From assembly GCA_910577765.1 (NCBI GenBank), contig CAJTOV010000083.1:1-16798 (forward strand): 16,798 nucleotides of DNA, given 5' to 3'. The translations under genes were made by a program, and so were the position numbers. Below are positions 1 to 6,818 of the stretch, in pieces. The notes below the pieces were generated by a model that was not told the origin of the DNA, did not search any database, and saw only the letters and a list, made by a program, of their open reading frames with translations. This DNA is from an uncultured Lachnospiraceae bacterium (GTDB taxonomy: Bacteria; Bacillota; Clostridia; Lachnospirales; Lachnospiraceae). Each line of letters starts with the position of its first letter. Positions within the stretch are counted from its first letter, which is position 1.

Positions 1-110
1 GCTTCGGGCGTCAGCCCGATACCAAATCTTGTGAGAAAGCGCTTATACAAACAAAAGCGAGTTTGCAACACACTTTCTCACAAGATTTGCTGCCTGTCTG
101 AACTGTTATG
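1..110. repeat. Structured intergenic repeat, probable 3' part of an element
   Basis: No gene is visible here. Bases 5-18 form a small hairpin (CGGGC-GTCA-GCCCG). Bases 23-39 (CAAATCTTGTGAGAAAG) are perfectly complementary to 73-89, giving a 17-bp stem. Inside its loop, CGCTT/AAGCG (40-44/55-59) and CAAAC/GTTTG (48-52/61-65) offer competing smaller pairings. The block ends in GTCTGAACTGTTA (96-108), nearly the same as the right end of the 12483-12619 element (ATCTGAACTGTTA). I infer it is the right-hand part of a related mobile or dispersed repeat whose left end lies outside the window. No T-run follows the stem, so it is not an obvious terminator. Confidence 0.5.
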
Positions 111-112
111 AT

Positions 113-177
113 AAAAACTTACATAAGTATTTTAATAGATTCACAAACTGTTCTTTTCCCCAAAAGTATTTTATGAT
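113..177 (+). promoter_or_regulatory. Probable control region of the malate transporter gene
   Basis: An AT-rich stretch in otherwise GC-rich DNA. It contains a dyad, AAAAACTTA (113-121) then CA then TAAGTATTTT (124-133), with one mismatch across 9-bp arms. The 10-mer AAGTATTTTA occurs at 125-134 and again at 164-173. A possible -10 (TATGAT, 172-177) has no good -35, as expected for a promoter that needs an activator. The 9-mer AAAAACTTA also occurs upstream of the malic enzyme gene (3941-3949), which suggests a shared response-regulator site. The assignment to the response regulator is inference. Confidence 0.35.
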
Positions 178-254
178 GCTTTTGAAAACAGAAATTCCCG
201 GCCGGAAGGCAGCGCCATTCCGGAACCGGGGAACGGATGAAGGAGGAGAACGGT

Positions 255-1538
255 ATGGAACATGCGGCAGCAAAGCGGTTGGAAATTATGGGGATCAAAA
301 TTCCTGTCTACGCGGGGATCTGCGCCCTGGTGGCAGGGGTCATGGCCATGGGATGGATGCCGGGAGGCATGCTGGGGGCGTTTGCGGTGATGATGGTTCT
401 GGGAGGACTGTTCCATGTGACCGGCAACCACCTGCCCATTGTAAAGACCTATCTGGGCGGCGGCGCCATTGTGTGCATCTTCGCCTCTGCCGGGCTGGTC
501 ACCGCCGGACTGATTCCGGAGGCAGTGGTGAAAAATGTGGACAGCTTTATGAACACCACCGGATTTTTGAACTTTTATATTGCAGCCCTGATTACGGGAA
601 GCATTCTGGGCATGAACCGGACCCTGCTTCTGCGGGCGGCAGTCCGGTTTCTGCCGGTTGCGCTGTGTGCCATGACCTTTGCCATTCTTCTGGTGGGCGG
701 GGCCGGAATGCTTCTGGGATACGGATTTTCCGAGGCTATTATGTACGTGGCAATTCCCATGATGGGCGGCGGAATGGGAGCCGGGGTGGTTCCTTTATCC
801 GGCATGTATGCGGAGGCCCTGGGCCAGGATTCGGCGGTGATTATTTCCAGAATGATTCCGGCCTCCACCCTGGGCAATGTGACTGCCATCATAGGCGCCG
901 GACTGCTGGCCAGACTGGGCCAGGCAAAGCCGGGGCTTACGGGAAACGGAAAGCTGATGCGCAAAAACAGCGAGGATATGAAGGAAGGAAAGCCTCTCCC
1001 CACAAGTGTGGAAATGATGGGAACCGGCATGATCCTGTCCATAAGCTTCTATCTTCTGGGAACGGTTCTCGGGAAGCTGGTTCCGGCCATCCATACTTAT
1101 GCATGGATGATTATCATGGTAGCGGCGGCAAAGGCAGCGGGGATTGTCCCTGAGAAGTTTGAGCAGGCAGCCAGACAGTGGAGCGGGTTTGTCATGGGCA
1201 ACTGGACCCAGGCCCTGCTGGTGGGAATCGGCATCTCCATGATCGATCTGTCGGCAGTAGCAGCGGCATTTTCCATCCAGTATCTGATTCTGGTGCTGGT
1301 GGTAGTAGGCGGTGTGGCCCTGGGGGCAGGCATAGGCGGATATCTGGTAGGCTTTTATCCCATTGAGTCCTCCATTACCGCCGGTCTGTGCACCACCAAT
1401 ATGGGAGGAACCGGGGATATTGCCGTGTTGTCGGCGGCAGGCCGCATGGAGCTTCTGCCCTTTGCCCAGATCGCTACCAGAATCTGCGGGGGGCTGATCC
1501 TGATTGTGGCCAGCGTACTGGTGAAAGTACTTTTATAA
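255..1538 (+). CDS. maeP: 2-hydroxycarboxylate (malate/citrate) transporter, 2HCT/CitS family
   Basis: Membrane symporter that most likely brings malate, or a related 2-hydroxycarboxylate, into the cell with a cation. The protein is 427 aa, normal for the family, and hydrophobic throughout with about 10-12 membrane segments. The two reentrant-loop signatures are visible: GGGMGAG near residue 172, and MGGTGD near residue 383 followed by AVLSAAGRMELLPFAQIATR. I chose ATG 255 over the in-frame ATG at 237 because a strong site (GGAGGAG, 242-248) lies between the two and sits 6 nt before ATG 255. The sensor kinase gene follows after 36 bp, then the regulator and malic enzyme. This gene content matches the Lactobacillus casei mae cluster, so malate is the best substrate guess. 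Citrate cannot be excluded. Confidence 0.88.
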   Translation: MEHAAAKRLEIMGIKIPVYAGICALVAGVMAMGWMPGGMLGAFAVMMVLGGLFHVTGNHLPIVKTYLGGGAIVCIFASAGLVTAGLIPEAVVKNVDSFMNTTGFLNFYIAALITGSILGMNRTLLLRAAVRFLPVALCAMTFAILLVGGAGMLLGYGFSEAIMYVAIPMMGGGMGAGVVPLSGMYAEALGQDSAVIISRMIPASTLGNVTAIIGAGLLARLGQAKPGLTGNGKLMRKNSEDMKEGKPLPTSVEMMGTGMILSISFYLLGTVLGKLVPAIHTYAWMIIMVAAAKAAGIVPEKFEQAARQWSGFVMGNWTQALLVGIGISMIDLSAVAAAFSIQYLILVLVVVGGVALGAGIGGYLVGFYPIESSITAGLCTTNMGGTGDIAVLSAAGRMELLPFAQIATRICGGLILIVASVLVKVLL

Positions 1539-1574
1539 CCGGCCGGGAAAACCGGAGGGAAACAGGAGGACCTT

Positions 1575-3160
1575 ATGAAGCAGCATACCATGGAGCGGCG
1601 GCTGTATATGACCCTGGGCAGTGTGATTCTGCTTATGGCGGCCATCTCTATGATGGTGACCTTGTATTACAGCATCATGCAGAACCGGAGAAACTTGGAC
1701 CAGGCCATTTCCAATATGGCCCTGGTGCTCTCCCGGTCGCCGCTGGTGGTGGATACCCTGGAGGGAAGAAGCCCGCAGGAAATTCTGTGGGAGTACCTGG
1801 ACGGGATTCAGGAGTCCGCATCCAGCCTGGATGTGGTTACAGTCTGCAACATGGAGGGAATCCGGGTGTACCACCGGGACAAGGCAGAGGTCGGAAAGTA
1901 TTTTACAGGAGGGGACGAGAAGGAGGTTCTGGGAGGAAGGGAAAGCTATATTACCGACGGTGTGGGTACCCTGGGACCCCAGCGGCGGGCCTTCCATGTG
2001 GTGAGGAACCGGCAGGGACAGCCGGTGGGATTTGTCATGGCGGCGGTGCTGACGGAAAATCTGCGGAAAATGTATCTGGATATTCTGAAAGTGTACGCCG
2101 TCATGGCAGCCGTTGTCCTGGCCATGGGGGCCGTCCAGGTGCGGCACCATATGCAGCGTCTGAAAAAGGTGCTGATGGGCTACCGGCCGGAGGAGCTGGC
2201 CACCAAATATGTGGAGCGCAGTGAGGTTCTGGATATGCTGGAGGAAGATGATGATGTGCAGACCGTGTACCATACCGTCCGGCCCGGCAGATGCTGGGGA
2301 TTGGAGAGGACCGGCAGGCAGAGGGAAGACCCTTAAAGGAACTGTACCCGGACACAAAGCTTCTGGAGGTAATGGAAAGCGGCCGTCCCCAGCACAACGT
2401 GTCCTTGCAGCTTAACGGAAACCATATTCTGGCAAGCCGGATTCCCCTTATGGAGCATGGGAAGACTGCCGGGGCCATTACCATATTCCGGGACAAGACG
2501 GAAGCCATCCGGCTGGCGGAACAGCTTACGGGCACCAGCGACATGGTGGACACCCTGCGGGCCTTTAACCATGAGTTTATGAACAAGCTCCATGTGATTC
2601 TGGGGTATCTGCAGCTGGGACAGTGCAGGGCTGCCATGGAGTTTATCATGAATACGACCCTGGTGTCGGGGCAGGCGGTGGTCAACGTGACCCGGCAGAT
2701 TGGGGTTCCCCATTTGTCCGCCCTGGTGATCGGGAAGATGATGAAAGCCGGGGAACTGGGCATCGGTTTTCACCTGACCCCGGACAGCTTCTGCGGCCAG
2801 GAGTATCTGCTGATGCCGGTGGACTGTTATGTGACCCTGGTGGGAAATCTTCTGGAAAATGCCATTGAGGAGCTGAATTCCCGGGATTACCCAGTGAAAG
2901 AGATTTCCCTGGGAATCTACTGCGACGGCAAGGGTACCATGGTGGTGTGTACGGATACAGGAGGAGGGATTCCGGAGGAAGTACGGGAGAACATGTTCCG
3001 GCAGGGATTCTCCACAAAGGGCCGGGGCCGGGGAACCGGAATGGCGCTGGTGCGGAATCTGGCGGACCAGTATCACGGAACAGTGGAAGTGGAGACGGAA
3101 GCAGGGGAGGGAACCTGCATTACCGTCAGTTTTCAGACATGCTCCAGGCAGGGAGGGTGA
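1575..3160 (+). pseudogene. maeK: CitA/DcuS-type sensor histidine kinase, frameshifted in the PAS domain
   Basis: Would sense external malate and phosphorylate the adjacent regulator. The first frame (1575-2336, site AGGAGG just upstream) encodes a membrane segment (about residues 10-32), an extracytoplasmic PASp-type sensor (YFTGGDEKEVLGGRESYI, then GTLGPQRRAFHVV) and a second membrane segment (about 172-190). It continues to ERSEVLDMLEE and then leaves the kinase frame. The second frame resumes at ARQMLGIGE (2282 on) and carries the H-box FNHEFMNKLHVILG (His codon 2570-2572), N-box NLLENAIEEL, G1 DTGGGIPEE and G2 GRGTGMALV, ending at 3160. Between the halves only 35 nt remain, where DcuS has about 16 residues, consistent with a deletion near 13 nt. 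No ribosome site precedes the ATG at 2291, so separate translation of the second half looks unlikely. A sequencing error is possible. Confidence 0.85.
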
Positions 3161-3167
3161 CAGGACA

Positions 3168-3866
3168 ATGTATCAGGTAATGATAGTGGAAGACGATCCC
3201 ATGGTGGCCAGCATTAACTGCCAGTATGTGAACATGGATTCCAGGTTCCATGTGGCAGGGGTATTTAAAAACGGAAAAGAAGGGATCGATTATATCCGGC
3301 AGGGAGGTCCGGCGGACCTGGTGATTCTGGACTACTATATGCCGGTCATGGACGGCATGGAATTTCTCAATGCATTGCGGAACCTGGAAGGAGTCGGAAA
3401 GGGTCCGGAGGTCATTATGGTGACCGCGGCCAACGGGGCGGAGATGGTGCACAGGCTCATGGGAAACGGGATTCTGGATTATCTGGTAAAGCCCTTTGAG
3501 TATGCCAGGTTCCAGCAGGCCTTAAGGCATTTTGCCGATTACCGGGAGCTGATGAAGGATGGCTGCGGGCTCCTTGGCCAGAAGGAGATTGACCTGGCCC
3601 TACGGGGCAGAAGCCCGGCAGGCAGCGAGGCAGCGCCCATGGAAAAGGGGCTCCAGGCCCACACCCTGGATACCATCCGCCAGTGTATGAAGGCGGACCG
3701 GGAACATTTCTTTACCAGTGAGGAAATCGCGGAACAGGTGCATTTGTCAAGGGTCACCGTGCGCAGGTATATGAATCACATGCTGGAGGCCAGGGAGATC
3801 GTCAGCCAGGTCAATTACCAGACCGGAGGACGGCCCTCGATCCGGTACCGGTATGGAAACGGGTAA
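3168..3866 (+). CDS. maeR: CitB/DcuR-type response regulator
   Basis: DNA-binding partner of the upstream kinase, expected to activate the transporter and malic enzyme genes. The protein is 232 aa. Residues 1-120 form a receiver domain with acidic pair D9/D10, phosphoacceptor D55 (VILDYYMP), T86 and K108 (LVKPFEY). Residues about 165-230 hold a helix-turn-helix (SEEIAEQVHLSRVTVRRYMNHM) and end in GGRPSIRYRY, the usual C-terminus of the CitB/DcuR group. It starts 7 nt after the kinase stop, with GGAGGG (3151-3157) overlapping that stop region, so translation is probably coupled. The gene is intact although its kinase is broken, so it may be unphosphorylated, or driven by another kinase or small phosphodonors. 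Confidence 0.88.
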   Translation: MYQVMIVEDDPMVASINCQYVNMDSRFHVAGVFKNGKEGIDYIRQGGPADLVILDYYMPVMDGMEFLNALRNLEGVGKGPEVIMVTAANGAEMVHRLMGNGILDYLVKPFEYARFQQALRHFADYRELMKDGCGLLGQKEIDLALRGRSPAGSEAAPMEKGLQAHTLDTIRQCMKADREHFFTSEEIAEQVHLSRVTVRRYMNHMLEAREIVSQVNYQTGGRPSIRYRYGNG

Positions 3867-3969
3867 GGGACAGAGTCCCTGCTGTCCGGTCCCTGGCAGG
3901 CCGGGAGCGGTGGGGGCCGGAGAATCCCTCTGCCCATAAGAAAAACTTAGTCAGACAAGAAATTCGCCA

Positions 3970-3998
3970 TTGTACTTTGAAGTGATGTCGTGTTATAG
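3970..3998 (+). promoter_or_regulatory. Promoter of the malic enzyme gene
   Basis: TTGTAC (3970-3975), 17-bp spacer, TTATAG (3993-3998); TATAGT one base downstream is an equivalent -10 with an 18-bp spacer. It lies 40 bp before the start codon. AAAAACTTA (3941-3949), just upstream, is shared with the region before the transporter gene. A separate promoter suggests malic enzyme can be made without read-through from the regulator gene. Between the regulator stop and this promoter lie short hairpins (for example AGGGAC/GTCCCT, 3866-3880) but no convincing terminator. Confidence 0.55.
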
Positions 3999-4037
3999 TT
4001 TATGTTAGAATCATAAGAACCGTCAGGAGGAACGACC

Positions 4038-5213
4038 ATGAACTACTATGAGGAAGCATTGAAGCTGCACAGCGAGAACAAGGGAAAGATCAGCGTAACC
4101 AGTAAGGTAAAGCTCCAGGACCGGGATGATTTAAGCACCGCCTACACCCCCGGCGTGGCAGAGCCCTGCAAGGAGATTGCAAAGGACCGGAAGAATGTGT
4201 ACAAATATACTGCCAAGAGCAATCTGGTAGGAGTGGTGTCCGACGGCACGGCAGTGCTGGGCTTGGGCAATATCGGTGCGGAGGCAGCCATTCCGGTTAT
4301 GGAAGGAAAGGCCATTCTGTTCAAGCAGTTTGGCAATGTGGATGCATTTCCCATCTGCCTGGACACTAAGGATACGGAGGAGATCATTAAGGCGGTGAAG
4401 CAGATCGCGCCGGTATTCGGAGGCATCAATCTGGAGGACATTGCTTCCCCCAAGTGCTTTGAGGTGGAGCGCCGTCTGGAGGAGGAACTGGATATTCCGG
4501 TGTTCCACGATGACCAGCACGGGACAGCCATTGTGGTGACTGCCGCCCTGATGAATGCCCTGAAGGTGGTAGGCAAACAGATCGATGAGATCAGGGTGGT
4601 GCTTAACGGACCAGGCTCCGCAGGTACGGCCATTATCAAGATGATGCTGACGGCTGGTGTGAAGCATATTACCGCATGCGACGAGAACGGGATTCTCTAT
4701 AAGGACCGGGGCGTGGGCATCGTGGATCACAAAAAGATGCTCTGCGACATCACCAATCTGGAGGACCAGAGAGGTACCCTGGCCGATGCCCTGGTGGGTG
4801 CGGACGTATTTGTGGGCGTGTCCGTAGGAGGCGCTTTGAAGCCGGAGATGATCAGGACCATGAATGCCAACCCAATAGTCTTTGCCATGGCCAATCCTAC
4901 CCCGGAGATCATGTACGACGAAGCCATGGCCGCAGGGGTGAAGGTCATGGGCACCGGACGGTCCGATTTCCCCAACCAGATCAACAATGTGCTGGCATTT
5001 CCAGGTATCTTCCGGGGAGCCCTGGACGCAGGCGCCAGGGATATTAACTATGAGATGAAGCTGGCGGCTGCCCAGGCCATTGCCGAGCTGGTGGAGCCGG
5101 GTATGCTGTGTGCCGAGTACATTATCCCCTCGGCCCTGGACCCGCGGGTGGCAAAGCATGTGGCGGAGAAGGTGGCAGAGGCCGCGGTAAAGTCCGGGGC
5201 CGTGCGGAAATAA
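4038..5213 (+). CDS. maeE: NAD-dependent malic enzyme (oxaloacetate-decarboxylating type)
   Basis: Cytoplasmic enzyme that oxidatively decarboxylates L-malate to pyruvate and CO2 with reduction of NAD(P), needing Mn2+ or Mg2+. At 391 aa it matches the short bacterial form. Visible landmarks are YTPGVAEPC (catalytic Tyr36), GLGNIGAEAAIPVMEGKA (catalytic Lys91), NLEDI (E133, D134), FHDDQHGTA (metal-binding D158/D159), the dinucleotide loop GPGSAG (191-196), ANPTPEI and SDFPNQINNVLAFPG. An acidic residue (D215, in ACDENG) follows the second strand of the fold, which favours NAD over NADP. It starts at ATG 4038 behind AGGAGG and closes the malate cluster, turning imported malate into pyruvate. 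It is followed by a strong terminator. Confidence 0.95.
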   Translation: MNYYEEALKLHSENKGKISVTSKVKLQDRDDLSTAYTPGVAEPCKEIAKDRKNVYKYTAKSNLVGVVSDGTAVLGLGNIGAEAAIPVMEGKAILFKQFGNVDAFPICLDTKDTEEIIKAVKQIAPVFGGINLEDIASPKCFEVERRLEEELDIPVFHDDQHGTAIVVTAALMNALKVVGKQIDEIRVVLNGPGSAGTAIIKMMLTAGVKHITACDENGILYKDRGVGIVDHKKMLCDITNLEDQRGTLADALVGADVFVGVSVGGALKPEMIRTMNANPIVFAMANPTPEIMYDEAMAAGVKVMGTGRSDFPNQINNVLAFPGIFRGALDAGARDINYEMKLAAAQAIAELVEPGMLCAEYIIPSALDPRVAKHVAEKVAEAAVKSGAVRK

Positions 5214-5277
5214 GAAAGTTTTGGAAAAAAGCGGAATACCGGTTACAGGGGTATGCATATAATAAATGATAGCAGAA

Positions 5278-5305
5278 GGCACCGCCCGGGAGGCGGTGTC
5301 TTTTT
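5278..5305 (+). terminator. Intrinsic terminator after malic enzyme
   Basis: A 9-bp stem GGCACCGCC (5278-5286) / GGCGGTGTC (5292-5300) with one G-T pair and a 5-nt loop, followed directly by TTTTT (5301-5305). It ends the malate cluster 65 bp after the stop codon. Confidence 0.85.
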
Positions 5306-5306
5306 G

Positions 5307-5352
5307 CCCGGCATGCCGCAGAACCGCCGGAGGCGGGGCTTGGCATGCCGGG
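5307..5352. repeat. Nested inverted repeat in the malic enzyme-deacetylase gap
   Basis: CCCGGCATGCC (5307-5317) is perfectly complementary to GGCATGCCGGG (5342-5352). Inside it CCGCC (5324-5328) pairs with GGCGG (5332-5336), giving a stacked two-part hairpin. It begins right after the T-run of the terminator and has no T-run of its own. The rest of the gap, 5353-5429, shows nothing I can name. Function is unknown: a dispersed palindrome or a protein-binding site are possible. Confidence 0.5.
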
Positions 5353-5429
5353 TGCACCGCAGCCAGTTGCTTCCGGATGCCTGCCTGGTACAGCGATGTA
5401 CTGGTGCCGATAAAGGTTGTTCAAGGTTT

Positions 5430-5446
5430 TGTAACCGAATTGTAAC
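5430..5446 (+). promoter_or_regulatory. Candidate WalR (YycF) box
   Basis: TGTAAC (5430-5435), CGAAT, TGTAAC (5441-5446): two direct hexamers 11 bp apart. This exactly fits the published WalR consensus TGTWAH-N5-TGTWAH. It lies 25 bp upstream of the deacetylase -35 box, a position suited to activation. In Bacillus and relatives WalR controls cell-wall enzymes, including a peptidoglycan deacetylase, so the target fits the site. Regulation itself is inferred. Confidence 0.6.
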
Positions 5447-5461
5447 GGGAAATTTATATAT

Positions 5462-5499
5462 CAAGAATTTCTTGTTTCGGCGGAAAAAAGGAGTATACT
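5462..5499 (+). promoter_or_regulatory. Deacetylase promoter with overlapping dyad
   Basis: TTGTTT (5472-5477), 16-bp spacer, TATACT (5494-5499), about 45 bp before the start codon. CAAGAA (5462-5467) and TTCTTG (5469-5474), separated by one base, form a short dyad that overlaps the -35 box and could be an operator. Confidence 0.65.
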
Positions 5500-5544
5500 A
5501 ATAGGTGTGCGTTAAATATTTATGTAGAAACAGGGGAGATAATT

Positions 5545-6774
5545 ATGAGGAATTTCAGGTGTTATCTGGCAGCGGCCATGGCAGCCGCAATGTTCATGTC
5601 ACAGCCGGTAATGGCGGCAGAAGGGACGCCGGTAGTGGTACAGCCTGCTTATGACAGCCAGTCAGGTGGTCCGGGGGTGGCGGCTGTGACCCAGGAGAGC
5701 CCGGGAGGGCAGGATGGGACAAGCCTGACGGGGGAGGCGTCCGGTCAGGAAGCGGACCAGTCCCAGGTAACGGCAGATACCGGGCAGATGCCGGTCCAGG
5801 AGCAGGAAGTACCGGACCAGTCCCAGGCAGGCCAGCCGGAGCAGGTATCCCCGGACCAGTCCCAGGCGGGCCAGCCGGAACAGGTATCCCCGGACCAGTC
5901 CCAGGCATCCGGCAGCGGTTCTGCACCGGTGCTGGTAGCAGGCGGTGATCCGGGGATCACGGGACCGGCGGCAAAGCAGGCCGCCGAGGAGGAAGCAGCC
6001 CGTCTGGCCGCCGAGGAAGCAGCCCGTCAGGCAGCGGAAGAGGCCGCCCGCCAGGCCGAGGAGGAAGCTGCCCGCCAGGCCGCAGAGGAGGCAGCCCGTC
6101 TGGCCGCAGAGGCAGAAGCCGCCCGGCAGGCAGCCCAGGGACGCCAGGTATTTACCCGCCAGCTGGACCCTTCCAGGCCTATGGTGGCCCTGACCTTTGA
6201 CGACGGCCCCAACGGGCCTGTAGGCAACCAGATCATGGACTGCCTGGCCCAGTATGGAGGCAAGGCAACCTTTTTCATGGTAGGCTCCCGGGTGCCGTCC
6301 TATGCGGCGGAGGTACAGCGGATGGTGGCAGAGGGCCATGAGGTGGCAAATCACTCCATGAACCATAAGTATCTCCAGAAGCTGGACGGAGCCCAGATCC
6401 AGGCAGAGGTAAACCAGTGCAATGATACCATCCAGGCAGTGTGCGGGGTGAGACCGTCCCTTCTGCGGCTTCCCGGAGGCAATCATAATGCCACGGTGCT
6501 GGCCAATACCCATATGCCCATGATCCAGTGGAACATAGATACCCTGGACTGGAAGACCCGGAATGCGGACAAGACGGTTGAGTCCGTGCTGAGTCAGGTA
6601 AAGAACGGGGATATCGTGCTGATGCATGAGCTCTACAGCCAGACAGGAGAAGCCGCCCTGCGGATTATCCCGGAACTTGCCAGACGGGGATTCCAGATGG
6701 TGACGGTCAGTGAAATGGCAGCAGCCAGAGGCCGTGGGCTGGAGGCCGGAAAGCTGTATTTTTCCATACCATAG
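5545..6774 (+). CDS. Secreted NodB-domain polysaccharide deacetylase
   Basis: Extracytoplasmic metal-dependent deacetylase, probably acting on peptidoglycan or another N-acetylated cell-surface glycan. The 409-aa protein has a signal peptide (residues 1-25, ending PVMAA). A low-complexity linker follows: DQSQ at residues 71, 91, 104 and 117, the last three in a 13-residue period, then an Ala/Glu/Arg-rich stretch (about 144-200) of AAEEAAR-like heptads that may form a helix or coiled coil. The NodB domain carries all five motifs: TFDDGP (about 217), HSMNH (H270, H274), RLPGG (308), DTLDW (332) and LMH (H361). Start ATG 5545 follows GGGGAGA. The gene is alone, converges on the WYL gene and has a WalR-type site upstream. 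The long linker would let the enzyme reach through the wall. The exact glycan is not determinable. Confidence 0.9.
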   Translation: MRNFRCYLAAAMAAAMFMSQPVMAAEGTPVVVQPAYDSQSGGPGVAAVTQESPGGQDGTSLTGEASGQEADQSQVTADTGQMPVQEQEVPDQSQAGQPEQVSPDQSQAGQPEQVSPDQSQASGSGSAPVLVAGGDPGITGPAAKQAAEEEAARLAAEEAARQAAEEAARQAEEEAARQAAEEAARLAAEAEAARQAAQGRQVFTRQLDPSRPMVALTFDDGPNGPVGNQIMDCLAQYGGKATFFMVGSRVPSYAAEVQRMVAEGHEVANHSMNHKYLQKLDGAQIQAEVNQCNDTIQAVCGVRPSLLRLPGGNHNATVLANTHMPMIQWNIDTLDWKTRNADKTVESVLSQVKNGDIVLMHELYSQTGEAALRIIPELARRGFQMVTVSEMAAARGRGLEAGKLYFSIP

Positions 6775-6818
6775 TGAACAGGACTTAGAAGCTGCCCCCG
6801 GGTCAGTCTGCAAAGGAC

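Noticed and set aside
173..1153. A 326-codon open frame overlapping the transporter gene
   Set aside because: It is a shadow in another frame, rich in Gly/Arg/His with no family resemblance; the overlapping transporter frame has clear motifs and a ribosome site.
4131..5357. A 408-codon minus-strand open frame opposite malic enzyme
   Set aside because: High-GC shadow frame rich in His and Gln, with no recognisable domain, opposite an unmistakable malic enzyme, and it runs through the terminator.
5253..5501. An 82-codon frame between malic enzyme and deacetylase
   Set aside because: It reads through the terminator, the palindrome, the WalR-type site and the -10 box; these better explain the sequence.
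5662..6813. A 383-codon minus-strand frame opposite the deacetylase
   Set aside because: Leu/Gly/Cys-rich repeats mirror the tandem linker repeats of the real gene; it has no start context.
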